Source: Dendrocalamus latiflorus
Taxonomy: Eukaryota; Streptophyta; Magnoliopsida; Poales; Poaceae
Assembly: GCA_017311315.1 (NCBI GenBank)
Contig: CM029654.1
Span: 12,459,448-12,523,447, forward strand
Reading direction: 5' to 3'
Length of the DNA stretch: 64,000 bases
Shown: positions 12,315-23,521 of the stretch, in pieces
Position numbering within the stretch: the first letter of the stretch is position 1
Layout of the letters: the number at the start of each line of letters is the position of its first letter
Notes under the pieces: model-generated
Seen by the model: only the letters and a program-made list of their open reading frames with translations
The model's database searches: none
What the model was told of the DNA's origin: nothing
Made by a program: the position numbers and the translations under genes

Positions 12315-12629
12315 GAGCTCTTAAAATATTAAAAAAACTGCACGAACATTAAAGCAACCTAGGGGTGATTTTGCACATTCCGGTTGCTAGAAATTTACAA
12401 AACAAAGGCTGTGCGGGTGGGAGGCAAGGGGGCGCAGGCCACGTCACCAAAAATCTTCGGGACGTCGGATCGTGTGGGCGCGAGCGCGGGCGGCCTGGAT
12501 CGCTTCTTGAGGGGACCTCACCGCAGGCTCGAAGTCCAGCCCGCGTAAAAAAAACCCCAACCAAAACGGGCCAGTCGGGAACCGGCGGGCCATGGGCGCG
12601 ACCCAGCCTCTAGTCTTTAACCAATCTTA

Positions 12630-12871
12630 AGGTCTATTCCTTTTAGCTAAAGCTTATAGTTTTTAATTATAACTTGTGATTTTTAAATTGTTCATACGAG
12701 ATATTACAGAGTAATAAAAACTTATATATGATTTTTATCATATAAATGAAGTCAGTACAGTATGTACTATAATTAACTAGTAGACTATATTTTCAAAAGA
12801 TACTCTATTTAAAAGCTATTTACTGAAAAAAAAACCAAAAAACAGCTTTTAAAAGATGAAAAGAAAATGCC
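12630..12871 (+). mobile_element. MITE family B copy
   Basis: It shares the GAAGTCAGTACAGTA and ATAATTAACTAGTAGACT core with the copy at 10208. Ends are AGGTCTATTCC and AAAATGCC, flanked by TTA at 12627-12629 and 12872-12874. Confidence 0.7.
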
Positions 12872-13989
12872 TTACACCTTTCTGTCAGCTAGGTGCGGTC
12901 CGTCTGGATCGGGATCTCTTCAGAAGAATCCCTCTTTTTGTATTTTCTAAGTTCAGTTCGGTTCTTCCAAAAAATGCCATCTCTTGTACAGTTCTTCACT
13001 GCAGAAACAACACAAATCTGAAATCCCCAATACCACGACGGCCACTAGGCACTACTAATCCATCATTTAATCTTGATGCAGCTCTACTGGCAGCCCAGGA
13101 GGTGATCTGGCTAGCAACGGCAATGCTCAAGGCTTCGTGTGCCTGGCACCGGACGGGTGCTGTGAGATTTTAGATTTTAACAGTACTACAGTGTTGTACA
13201 TTAGGACCTTAATCCAATCGCACGGATGCGAGACAACCGGTTAGCAGGAACTCAATCTAGGCCCTCGAATTGATGAATCGACAGGCTAGGGTGTGTTTTA
13301 TTTTCAAATGCAATTGATGGCTTTTGATCCTAATATAACTATTTTGTGTGAACAAATCGAATATCAATAGACTACTCTTTAAAAATTATTTTTGTTTATT
13401 TGTTCAGAAAAAACTATAATCTATAAGCTAAAAAGAAGACTTAAGATTCATAGAACTCTGAAACCACTATAGTAGTACTGTGATATGGTGCTGCACCGTG
13501 TGAGAGTTACATGCCACGTCTGGATTGGGCCACGGTAGAAATGCAATGCATGGTACTGTGGCACCATAAAGTTTTCGTTTTCTATTGTATTGTAGATGCG
13601 CTGAGTATAAGATCTAGTTCTTTTTAGTATATGACTTATAATATTGTTCATCGAATAAACAACGGAATGTCTTTTTCACCGTAACTTCGAAACGGTTTAT
13701 CGAGACACTCATTTCAAAGTGACTTATCATATTTGATTCATTCGCGCAGGCACGAGGGCCAAAAGTTCAAACAGCACAATAGACGGTGGATTTGACTTGT
13801 GTTCGAATCAGTAGTACCAAACTACTAATAACAATACTGTGCTCCTGCAATTTGCAAACCACCTCACTGTTTCACTTCTCCAACTACAGGGAGCAACCCT
13901 TGCTATCTTATTGCTCCTCTCACCAAATGTACATTTCTAGCTCCAAACCTACTATGCTAATCCAAGTGTAAAGCGTCGCAATCCGGCCG
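12872..13989. other. Intergenic DNA with degenerate MITE fragments
   Basis: Two fragments (about 13280-13440 and 13610-13770) resemble family C in inverted arrangement, with AAGCTAAAAAGAA against TTCTTTTTAGTA. Otherwise this is the 3' flank of the DUF4228 gene, and no other gene was seen. Confidence 0.35.
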
Positions 13990-14782
13990 TCAGCTCGCCG
14001 ACTCAGAGATGCTCTGCAACGACGGCCGCCAGTGCCGGCCTCTGCCGCCACCGCCACCGCCGGCGCTGCTCCGTTGCCGGTCTTTCTCCGGCCGCTTCCG
14101 TTCCTGAACCAAGAAGAGGGGCACGTATCGACAAATCAGCGATTGATGGCTTGATTCTAGTATGGATCACAGTTCAGAGGAGAAGTTAAGAAACGAGCAA
14201 TCACCTGGTGATCGGTGGGCTGCCTCTGCTCTTCGTGGGCCGCCGCGGCAGCGTCGCCCCTCGGCGGTTGCCGCCGCCGGTTCTGCGGGTGCTGCTGGTC
14301 GATCACCTCCTCGCACCTCCGCATCTTCTCCTGCCTCCTCGCCTGCAGCGCCTTGGTCACCTCTGCGCGCACGAGCAGAGGGGCAGCCACAGATTAATCG
14401 CCATGTATGAGAGGAAATTAACCGGCCAAGAAACAGAGGAATTCAATCCAAGAACCGTCTTTGATCGATGGATGCTGGAGTGACACAAACCTTGGGAGGT
14501 AATGAGGCGGTAGACCTGGCCGAGGAGCAGCGTGTCATTGGGCTTGAGGAGCTTGACCTTAGTGACCTTGGCGCCTTCTCCTCCTCCGGCGGCCGCGGGG
14601 ACGGCGGGATCGGGCTTGGCGTCGCCGCCGCCGGAAACGCGGAGGACGACAAGCGCGACGTAGTGCCCCGGGTTGCTACGCATGACGTCCGCCGCCGTGG
14701 CCGGCCAGTACAGGCGCTCGACCTTGCCGCCCGGGTGCTGGATCACCACCGCCACTGCCTCCGCCGCCTGGCAGTTGCCCAT
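13990..14782 (-). CDS. DUF4228 (PADRE) domain protein
   Basis: Plant DUF4228/PADRE proteins are small, often stress- and pathogen-responsive proteins of unknown biochemical function. Three exons join in frame on the minus strand: 14782-14491, 14362-14205 and 14103-13990 (564 nt, 187 aa). All introns are GT-AG with phases 1 and 0. The protein starts MGNCQAAEAV, giving Gly2 and Cys4 as possible N-myristoylation and palmitoylation sites, typical of the family. Domain landmarks in order are VIQHPGGKVERLYWP (residues about 13-27), ADVMRSNPGHYVALV, KLLKPNDTLLLGQVYRLIT (about 76-94), EVTKALQARRQEKMRR, and the family's C-terminal RHWRPSLQSISE. Length is normal. A disordered Ala/Gly-rich insert interrupts the middle, and the last exon has a Gly run before the terminal motif. 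No lesion is seen. It stands alone with no functional neighbour. Confidence 0.93.
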
Positions 14783-14929
14783 CGCCGGCCCGGCCGCCCT
14801 CCTTGTACTGCCTCAACAGCCTCGCCGGTGGCTTAATCAATCCGCACCCCGATGCAATGGCTGTGCGAGTTCTTGCGAGGCTGGAGTTTTTGCTCGCGTT
14901 TGGATTCTGGGAATGACGGGGGTGGTGGT

Positions 14930-14941
14930 GGTTATATGGAG
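14930..14941 (-). promoter_or_regulatory. Possible TATA box of the DUF4228 gene
   Basis: On the minus strand the sequence reads CCATATAAC about 150 bases upstream of the start codon, a reasonable TATA position for a leader of about 115 bases. Motif and position are the only evidence. Confidence 0.3.
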
Positions 14942-14949
14942 CTAGAAGA

Positions 14950-15510
14950 GCGAGAGACGAGAGGAGGAAGTAATTAGCAAAGTGGTTAACGATTTTTTAA
15001 TCTACTTTTGGACGTAATGGTTGGTTGTTGTGAGGTGACAATGGAAGGAGTCAACGCGTTGGGATTTTTATTTGGGAGTGTCTATAGCATTTGACTGATT
15101 TTTGAGCTAAAATCAATGATTTTTATTATATATATAATATTTTTGCTCATATATGTAATATTTTTTTTGATAATGGCTGTAACATTTTTCCACCGAGAAA
15201 TGTTACAAACATGTTGAAATGTTACAGACATATTGAAATGTTATATATATAGACAAAAAATATTGCAAATATAGATGAAAAATATTGTATACATGAAAAA
15301 AATAGACTTATTTGGATTCAAAAAACAGTTGTTTTTTTAGCACTTCCGTTTTTATTTTAGAGCTGGACTATGGAGTGTGGGAAAAAAAATGGCCGCCTGG
15401 ATGTAACAGTAGCAGCCCAGTAGATAAACTTTGTGTTTGTCTTTTTATCCGGACATGTCATAGACATGCCATATGTCTCCAATTAGGACTTTGAAATTGT
15501 ACACGGCTAC
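14950..15510. other. AT-rich upstream region with short tandem repeat
   Basis: At about 15195-15250 a 19-base unit containing GAAATGTTACA is repeated roughly three times. The surrounding ATATTTTT and AAAATATT blocks form an imperfect inverted arrangement. No gene was seen. Confidence 0.4.
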
Positions 15511-15757
15511 GGCCTGTTCTTTTTTAGTTTATTGCTGTGATCGATGATTTTTAGTTAAAATTTTTAAATTTTAGGTTGTTTACGATAGAGATTACGGAGA
15601 GTAATACTCGTTTGCGATGTTGGTTGATACAGATGTTAGGTTTTTAGCATGTACTATAATTAACTTATAGAATTCATCTTGAAAAATTCTCTATTTAAAA
15701 GTTAGATATTATAGTAAAAACTAAAAGACACTTTTAAAAGCCACAAAGAACAAACGC
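15511..15757 (+). mobile_element. MITE family B copy
   Basis: Starts GGCCTGTTCTTTTTT and has the GTACTATAATTAACTTATAGA core; it ends AAAGAACAAACGC. It is flanked by TAC at 15508-15510 and 15758-15760, compatible with a 3-bp TSD. Confidence 0.65.
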
Positions 15758-16970
15758 TACATGCTCTTTGCAGCCACTAGTATCAACTGATTGTGAAATA
15801 AAATCGTAACATGCAACACTTATTTTATTTCGATGAGAATATGTTATTTAGTACGTACGATTTTAGGGTGTAGATCTTTTTTGAAGGTTTTGGATACATA
15901 TTTTCTCCATCAATTTAAATCGCCTTTTCCCTTAAGAATAGGTGGGTTTTTTTACTGCAGCTTTGTTTTATAAGTTTCGAATTCTAACTGTTCATAAAAG
16001 AAAAAAATTACATATAATTTTAATTGATACAACTAAACCTGAAAATAAACCGGCCAATATCTCTCAGCTTTGCCGTTAAGCGGAGAGATTTCACAAGCAA
16101 TTACAGGTGTCATATGAGATTTGTAGGAAAGCCTACACATTTTGTAGAGTTGACAGCTGGAGGGAGACGGGACACATGTAGGGGACAGGAGTGTCGCTGA
16201 AGCGACATGTCCTCAGACGTGTCGTTGAGATGTGCATGAGTTTGCCTCCGGTGATCACCAGGAACGGCACCAGTGCGGCATTTGCGGCCAACCTGTCACT
16301 TCGGGCTCCCCTCGTTTTCCACTCTGTTGAGCAACCACTCGCCGATCGGCTACCGTGATGGTTGGTTGTCTTTGATACTGCTAGAACATCCAACCAGAAG
16401 AAAAACCATCTGATTTATAGATAGCTTTACCCCATGGATGCTGCTGGTTGACTGGTTTCATCGGAGAGCCGAGATGTGAGAATTACATGTGTTGAAGATC
16501 GGAAGGGGGGAAAATGTCATGAAAAGGAGGAGAAAAAGGCTATTGGATGCCACGGAATGGCTGGAGCTTATGCGGGGATAGATAGAGGTGGATATCGAAT
16601 CAGATCCTTGTTTTATTGAGTTTTTTTTTTCAAAATTAGCGTATATCGATTTAATACCATTTTATGTATAGTTTAGAAGTGTTTTTAAAAGCAAGCCAAC
16701 GAGTTGAACCGAGTTGAGCTAGAACAAAATCCAAATTCATTTGAAATCATCTCGTTTCAATGTTTAACCCATTAATGAATATAATTAAAGTAATTTTGAA
16801 CCGAACTAACAAACCCTACTAACGAGGTTTTTTGACCCCTAGGGAGATATGAATGGAGATCTCTTAGTTGATTGGTCCTATTTATATTGACTTCTAAAAG
16901 TTACCTTTTATATTAAATAGCTTTTCCAAACTTCTAATTAAGTGAAAACAATCAATGATAGGATATCCTT
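15758..16970. other. Intergenic DNA, no gene recognised
   Basis: A MITE B-like fragment lies at about 15940-16060. The open frame at 16133-16393 (-) has no recognisable domain. Nothing else can be supported. Confidence 0.3.
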
Positions 16971-18472
16971 TAAGTAGGAATACAGGTATGCTATACTAGC
17001 ACATACTAAAAATTTCTACCACGCAAACCAGAAAGTCATGCGAGCAAGAGATCATAGATCGTTACCCCTAGACGGGTAGTGTAGCGAAAAAAGAGTTGGA
17101 GCAATCTGGTCTAACATCTCTCGCATCAAGGTAGTAGAAATAGTCGATTACCCATAAGTCCAAGGGTGAAACGCTGTGCACCAGTGTACTAGCACCAACG
17201 CATGTGATAGAGCCATCGAAGAAGATGGCTAGGCTTTCGGTGAGTGGTACGATGTACAACCAAAACCTCACACCTATCCTTATAAAGAGCCCCTTTAGTA
17301 AAACCTTACACTAGGAGTCTATTAAGGTGTGAAACTCATACAAACGGATCATATCCGTACTGGTTTATTCCAGCCTATTAAATCTGCGATCATGTAGATT
17401 CATGTATACTCGACCACGATCCAGAAACCCTTTCCAATCCACAAGTCGGTAGTGGTCCCTAGAAGGACATAGAGACCCTAAACACACATAAAGATCATAT
17501 AGGATGAACCTATACAGTGTTCATGTGTTTATTCCTTTGTCTCATGATACCAGATTGAACTCAAGGTGAGATATCACTCGATCTTGTAGTGGATTATTTA
17601 GTTGGTGTTGACTCATCAACCAAAGTTAGTATGGCCATGCACTTCCCTAATCAAATCATATCGAGAGGCTTAGAGATATCTCTCGCATTAAAAAGGATGG
17701 GCAAATTCCAATTTGATCACTCATATTCATATGTATGTTCTATAGTAAACCCAAAAACTACATTTATGACTACCCATTTACGAAGTAGTGTTTAACAAAC
17801 TCTAAGTAAACTATTATACATGTAGAAAACTATAACGATCTCAAGTCTAAAAATTCCACATACAATATGTATGAGATCAACTAATGATATTTAAGAATAT
17901 AACAATTGGTGCAACGTCTTAAGGTGGATCGATCCAACACTATGCTCTCTAACATATATCTATATTATTGATTTGATATCTCATATCCATGATCCGAGAA
18001 ACATGATCATCAATTAATATATGTACTGATATATAAATTATAAGTGTCTCATATAATGATATAAGATCAAAGATATTTCGAATAACGTCGGAAACACAAA
18101 TAGAGAGTTTCACGAACAAATCACATACTTATTAGGTGGTGATCGGTTGGGCTGTGGCTGATGGCTTATTTCACTGTAGCTGGCTGAAATTACACTGTAG
18201 CTGAAGGTGGCTTATTTGGCATAATTAAATTTAAAAAATTTAAAAATAGAAAAAACGGGTAAGCCCATCACGTGTAATACAAACGAATACAGGAAAAAGA
18301 ACCGGTAAAAAAGCTCAAAAATCCAAAAAAAATCAAAAAAAAAGACGAAATTTAGGAATAGTGAAAAATAAGTCAGAAGCCGAAGCCGAAACGATCGGGG
18401 CCTTAATAAAAGTTCATAAATATAGAAGCAATATAATGATATATAGATTACTCCTAGAGTATATCAGTGACA
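16971..18472 (-). mobile_element. Copia-type LTR (reverse), split by a MITE
   Basis: This is a diverged reverse copy of the LTR at 48678-50090. Shared blocks include GTGCATGGCCAT, GAGATATCTCT, the CATGATCATCAATTAATATA region and the start-proximal GATAT(A/G)C(T/C)CTAGAG (reverse complement near 18455). Read on the plus strand it begins near 16971 and ends at CA 18471-18472. A MITE (18135-18402) interrupts it, after which LTR homology resumes. No internal retrotransposon domains adjoin it, so it is probably a solo LTR. Flanking 5-mers do not match. Confidence 0.65.
18135..18402 (+). mobile_element. Tourist-like MITE family A copy, inside the reverse LTR
   Basis: Flanked by TTA at 18132-18134 and 18403-18405. 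Family hallmarks are CTGTAGCTGGCTGAAA, GGCTTATTTGGCATAATTAA, AGAACCGGTAAAAAAGCTC and the terminal GACGAAATTTAGGAATAGTG. The terminal inverted repeat begins GGTGGTGATCGG and ends CGATCGGGGCC. The 3-bp TTA duplication fits PIF/Harbinger-related MITEs. Confidence 0.85.
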
Positions 18473-19957
18473 GTTTTCTCATGAATTGTTATCTCTTTTA
18501 CTTCGTTCATAAGGTATCTAGCGCGATGTGTCGCCGTGTTTACGCTGCTAGTGGGCCAAGGAGAGATGACTCCTACACCGCGAGCGTACAGCTTCCATGC
18601 TCTAACTACAGTAAAATGAATTAATTATGCATAGATCATCGTGTCAGTGACGACTTCGTAGTACAATCCATTTTGGACAAATTTAATCTTATAACTAGGA
18701 AGCTTCTTACTACTGTGGTGAGACCATTCCAACCGTCGGCTCTGGAGCAGACGATCGCGATCCAACAGGCCACACTAGAAAGTTCACTAGGAAATGGCTT
18801 TGACAGATCGATCTGAGCCGTCCAATCCATCACGGCCGTTACTCATGGGTCATGAGCCATGATCGGATGGCTCCTACACCTAGGGTTTCATTAGTCATGT
18901 GCAGGTCCATAATGTCACCAACATGGAGCATGCATGCTATCGAGTGATGATAAAAGCCCTAACACATGACCCAAAAGAGGAATTGCTGCTTAGTGCACAA
19001 CTTGATCATCATGATAATCATCATCAACTACGGGCTTTTTTTGGTTTGACTAAATTTAGATGCGAATCTGCAAATATTTTGAACCGCACCCAAATAATTA
19101 ACCATAATTGGTCTAGCTTGGAAAAAAAGGGTGCACTAATGTACTTCAAGTGCTCATCTTGCTTTCTTGGCTTGCTTCATATTATATAAGCAGGAGTAGA
19201 TCGTGCTTTGGTCCAAAGAGATGCATGTTTTTTTTATCATTCCAATTTCCAAGTAAGGTTGGGTAGTCAACAATATGTAGCTTAGGTCGTGCGCCTGCAG
19301 CAATTTTCAATTCATAGCCATGGATGAGCTTAACCACTATACATAATATATCATTTTGTAACTAGTACCTTGTAATAGATAGCACCATCACATCTTTCTG
19401 TGAATCAAGAGCTCATATTCATTGCTTAGAAACAGGATTTCACGGGATTTTACGTGTCTTCTTTTCCACTTATAACTGATGGTTTATAATTTATGTTACA
19501 GTAATTAACTTTTAAACGATATGTTTTTAAGACGGAATCAATAAGAAGATTGTAGTAAAAAGTGTACTGAGTTTAGCTGTACCAGTTAAAATCATATGTA
19601 CATATTTTTCTCTGTATATTGCTTCTCGTGAACAGTCAGAATTCAAAAATTTAAGCCATAAGCCATGATATGCAAGTAAATACTAATGTTTTTGCATGTG
19701 AATGTAACTCTTTGTAAGATGTTAAATTTCAATTGTGAATTGTAATGGATCGTATACTAATATATCCTTTATTATTTAAAATTAACCTTCAAGGCAACAT
19801 CGTTGTGAAGCATGCGAAACAATGACATTTCGATAGCAGGATACTTTTGAAGTGCTTGTAGAACAAAATTCGATTCCATCGCAAGAAATTCTCAAAGAAC
19901 AATCAAAGAAAGATCAGAAAAGTTAGTACATAAGAGGAGTGAGTGCCTGTGTACTTC
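18473..19957. other. Intergenic DNA with a degenerate MITE
   Basis: A degraded reverse family B copy lies at about 19455-19675 (TACAGTAATTAACTTTTAAACG, AAATTTAAGCCATAAGCCA wording). No gene was seen. Confidence 0.35.
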
Positions 19958-20102
19958 GGGAGATTCATGTTTTTGCCACTTTTAAGATTGGCCAATTACC
20001 TCTGTCACTTACATGTGAGACCACATGAGTCACTGACAACGGGCCAGGGTGGTAAATCTGTTGCCCCTCACCTCATAAGGGTGGCAAAAATATAAATTTT
20101 CC
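19958..20102. mobile_element. Mutator-like MITE with perfect 9-bp TSD
   Basis: The 145-bp element has inverted ends GGGAGATTCATGTTTTTGCCAC and the complement of GTGGCAAAAATATAAATTTTCC. It is flanked by GTGTACTTC at 19949-19957 and 20103-20111. A 9-bp duplication is the Mutator hallmark. Confidence 0.75.
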
Positions 20103-20296
20103 GTGTACTTCAAGAGGAAACTCCGTCGATCTCACATGTTCTACTTATTTATATTACGAGCGTGCATGTTTGGCTTGAAGGCAAACTTTGCGACTCTTTG
20201 CCACGATTTCTTTAGACGAGTTTCACCAAGTTGCTAGCCATAGTTTAAGCTAGCATACGAGATTTCTTTCAGCTGAGTCTCACCCGTCATAGATTT

Positions 20297-20575
20297 TGCC
20301 CTGCTCAAAAGAGCTTTTTTTAAATAGCTTATAACTGAAAAGTACTGTAGCTTGCTGAAAAAACACTGTAACTGACAGAGACTTATTTAGCATAATTAAA
20401 TTTAAAAAAATTTAAAATAGAAAAAACATGTTAACCTATTATGTATAATGCAAATAAATACTAGAAAAAAGAACCGGTAAAAAAACTCAAAAAATCAAAA
20501 GTATAAAAAAGGACGAAATTTATGAATAATACAAAATAAACTAAAAGTTAGAAGTTCAACCCGACATGAGCGGGA
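20297..20575 (+). mobile_element. MITE family A copy
   Basis: Contains CTGTAGCTTGCTGAAAAAACACTG, GAGACTTATTTAGCATAATT, AGAACCGGTAAAAAAACTC and GGACGAAATTTATGAATAAT. Ends are degraded, so the boundaries are approximate. Confidence 0.75.
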
Positions 20576-20927
20576 TTACGGCAAGATTCTCCTCGACAAA
20601 TTTGATTGTAGGGTCAGTAGCATATGTATTCTTGATTTCTTGGTGTGTGAACCGAAGGCTACGGATGCATCGCGTGCAACAAACAAAATGAATAGTGTAT
20701 CTCTGCTTCTCTTGCTCCCGAGAAGCCTCCAGAGTAGGAGTCAAAATTCGTCAGCGTGTACGGTTTTCCACGCACCGAATCGGAATCAAACGCCGTGAAG
20801 TTTCACGAGGCCACGTGCACCTCTTGCTCGCTTTGGGCAACGGCAGTGCGAACTCGATCTTTGCCGTAACAAAGATCGTAATTATCTTTCCACGGACATC
20901 TTCTGTCATCTCTGTTTGATATACTTA

Positions 20928-21973
20928 GGGCCTGTTTGGAAGAGCTCCATCAGCTCCAGATCCATCAGATTCACCTAGATCCACCGTGGAGCAGCTCCAT
21001 CGCGGATCTGAGATTCGTCAAAGTGTTTGGTACAGCTCCACCTCCCTCTCTATCTCACTTCCACCTAGGCCCCACGCGTCAGGGGGCAAAATGAAAAAAA
21101 GGCTTCCTTCTTCTTCATCCGGCTCGGGCGCGAGGAAAAAAAAGCGTGCGAGGGCGCGGCCACGGCAGCCAGGCGTGGGCACGCGGCCACGGTCGGGCGC
21201 GGGCACGCGGCCACAGCGCAGGCTGGGGGCGGGCGCGGTGGCTGGGGGCGGCCGGGGTGGACGCGGTGGTCGGCCGCGGTGGCTGGGGGCGGCTCGCCGG
21301 CCGCAGTGGAGGAGCGAGAAGAGGAGGAGGGCGAGGAGGTATGCGGCCTTGAAGAGGAGAAGGGCGGCCCAGTCGGCGGCGAGGCGGCTGACTAGTCGGC
21401 GCTGGGTGGGGGTGCCGGGGGTGGCGGAGTCGTCGGAGTCGATGTGGGAGAAGAGGGCGTGGGAGATGGCGATGTGGAGGAGGAAGAGGAGGGAGAGCGG
21501 GAGGACGAAGGCGGCGGCGATGCGGGCGAAGAAAGGGCGGTGCGCGCGCAGGATGTGCACCGCCTCCTGGTAGATACCGGCGATGCCCAGGAACTGCAGC
21601 TCCTCAGGCTCGCACTCCATGGCCGTCGCGCCGCTGAGGAGGTGGGGGATTTGGGGATGGATTTGTTGGCTGGCTCGATTCGGGAGCTCGAGGGAATTGG
21701 GAATTTCTCGCCGGGCAAATAGAACAAAACGAACCGTTTTTTTGTGTAATCAGTGGCATGGTGGGTAATTTTCTCCAACTCCATCAAACTTGAGTTTGGT
21801 GGAGCACCCCTTGAGGTGCTCCATGGATTTGGTGGATCTGGAGCCAGATCCATGGTTTTGGTGGAGCAGATCCACGGTGGAGCTATTGGAGCTAGAACTG
21901 TTTGGCTAGCAAAATTGAATCCGGATCTGTTTTTCGTAGATCTGGAGCTGGTGGAGCTCTCCCAAACAGGCCC
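20928..21973. mobile_element. PIF/Harbinger-type element carrying a host gene fragment (Pack-TIR)
   Basis: Terminal inverted repeats are GGGCCTGTTTGGAAGAGCTC at the left and GAGCTCTCCCAAACAGGCCC at the right, with longer subterminal similarity (CTCCAGATC / GATCTGGAG). TTA flanks both ends (20925-20927 and 21974-21976), the Harbinger target preference. The interior is GC-rich, contains no transposase, and carries coding sequence on the minus strand (next entry). It is therefore a non-autonomous element that has captured a gene segment. Confidence 0.8.
21018..21620 (-). pseudogene. Captured exon of a plant multi-pass membrane protein
   Basis: The minus-strand frame starts at ATG 21620 and reads about 200 codons. 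The first 115 residues look like a real protein: an acidic start with PEELQFLGIAGIYQEAVHIL, a hydrophobic helix (ARIAAAFVLPLSLLFLLHIA), then ISHALFSHIDSDD, and a second hydrophobic helix (LLLFKAAYLLALLLFSLLH). This matches the first exon of a plant-specific family of uncharacterised polytopic membrane proteins with the conserved PEELQFL opening (family recall, no search). After about residue 117 it turns into low-complexity Pro/Arg/Ala sequence, and the frame then runs into the terminal inverted repeat. The full gene is not here, so this is a truncated copy inside the transposon. A plus-strand open frame over the same bases is the antisense shadow. Confidence 0.65.
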
Positions 21974-21981
21974 TTAGTTTA

Positions 21982-22196
21982 GAGGGTGTTTGGGACTGCT
22001 CCACAAACTCTGCTCCACGAATTCTACCGTGGAGCAGCTCCACAAAAAACCTAGAGTTTGTGGAGCACCCCTTTAGGTGCTCTCACAACTCCACCTTTTT
22101 TTTCCTCGAATAGAGTGTGTGGAGCTGAACCTGTTTGGCTAAAAAAACATAGAGCGGAGCTGAAAAACGTGGAGTGAAGCAGTCCCAAACACCCCC
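21982..22196. mobile_element. Tourist-like MITE
   Basis: The 215-bp element has ends GAGGGTGTTTGGGACTGCT and AGCAGTCCCAAACACCCCC, flanked by TTA at 21979-21981 and 22197-22199. Its GTGGAGCAGCTCCAC wording is related to the neighbouring Harbinger element eight bases away. Confidence 0.75.
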
Positions 22197-22367
22197 TTAC
22201 TGTCGTTGAAAAATACGGCATGGAAAGTGCTATGATAGTATCTATATGTTTGCCTCACATTGTATTTAGCTCGAAAGTGTAGAAAATGTTGGAGTATAAG
22301 GTTAACGGTTCAAACTTTTGGTTGAACTGCCGGAACTAAGTGATTCTAAATTCAAAACTTGGTTAAT

Positions 22368-22875
22368 ACTTACTTTGTTCTTTTTTAGTTGACTTTCTAG
22401 AATTCATGCTGTTAACGTTTGAAAGTTTAACCGTTAATAGATTTAAAATTATCTAGATTAGTTATGGGTATGTTCTTTTCCTCCGAAATTAGCGGCTTTT
22501 GGTTTTTGTTACAGTACCTAACTTTTAAATAGAGTATTTTCTCAAGACGGGATCTACAAGTTAATTGTAGTACATGTTAAAAGCCTAACATCTGTATCAA
22601 CAAAAATCGCAAGCGAGTATCTCCCTCTCCGTAATTTCTTTTGCAAACAACTAAAATTCAAAAATTTCAGCCAAAAGCCAAAAGCCGCAGCCGAAAAGAA
22701 CAGGCCCTATATAAAAATTATATAATTAGATTTATCGCTAAAAATATTTTTATAATATTATAATTTTATTAGTATATCTTAGTGTAGAGTTATGAAAACT
22801 AATGGTCAATGTCACATCTCCAATACCATAAAAAATAAAAAAATAAAGTAAAAAGTATGAAGTATGAAGTAAGTA
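22368..22875 (+). mobile_element. Stowaway-like MITE, interrupted
   Basis: The outer sequence matches an intact relative at about 46932-47181 (AATTATATAATTAGATTT, AATTTTATTAGTATATCTTA, ACCATAAAAAA). Terminal blocks TACTTACTTTGTTC and GAAGTATGAAGTAAGTA are inverted. A family B MITE interrupts it at 22466-22707. Confidence 0.6.
22466..22707 (-). mobile_element. MITE family B copy, nested
   Basis: Ends are GGGTATGTTCTTTTCC and GGAAAAGAACAGGCCC-like (right end read CGAAAAGAACAGGCCC), flanked by TAT at 22463-22465 and 22708-22710. The core is in reverse orientation relative to 10208 (TTAATTGTAGTACATG). It sits inside the Stowaway-like MITE. Confidence 0.75.
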
Positions 22876-23516
22876 TAATTTTTAAAAATAATTGTAGCTC
22901 ACTTTCAAGCTATCCAGATGGCTATTAGGACACACAGTCTTACTTCAGTGCTCAAACACAATGAAACAATCCAAAACGAATCATACCCATTCTAGTGTGC
23001 CAAAAGGATCCAATACACAGGCTTAAAAGGGTTAGTGACAATGCGGGGGCAGCTAATCCTACCATTTGTCTTGCATTATACTACGTTATTGGGAATGGGA
23101 TCATTGGTACTGCTAGTATTTAAATCAGTAGGTGCCATGTAGTTAGTAGTGTGATGCCAGATCATCTTAGTGTGGCTAAATCACATTCTTTCTCTTTCCA
23201 TTTTTCTTTTATTCCCTCCCTTGCTTGTGCCTTTCTACTTGCGTCTTGGCCATAAATTCCTTAGGCCTATCAATGTCTCCTTGTGACTATTTGCTTGATA
23301 GGGATGCAAAATGGAATAAGGATTTTGCGTCTTGGCCATAAATTCCTTAGGTCTATCAATGTCTCCTTGTGACTATGTACTTACACAAATCTCCGGAATA
23401 TGTTGTTGTAGTTGACGGGTCCAATTGTAAGATTCTCCTCTAATTATTGGGTAGATGGACATCGCAGAGATTAATGGGAAGCCATGCATTGGCTCAAGAC
23501 AATAACGAGGTCTAAA
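22876..23516. other. Intergenic DNA with an 86-bp-spaced direct duplication
   Basis: A segment of about 50 bases starting GCGTCTTGGCCATAAATTCC occurs at 23241 and again at 23327, with one or two differences. No gene was seen. Confidence 0.6.
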
Positions 23517-23521
23517 GTGAC

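Noticed and set aside
20986..21573. 195-codon plus-strand frame, Arg/Gly-rich
   Set aside because: It lies antisense to the captured membrane-protein fragment and is GC-rich shadow coding.
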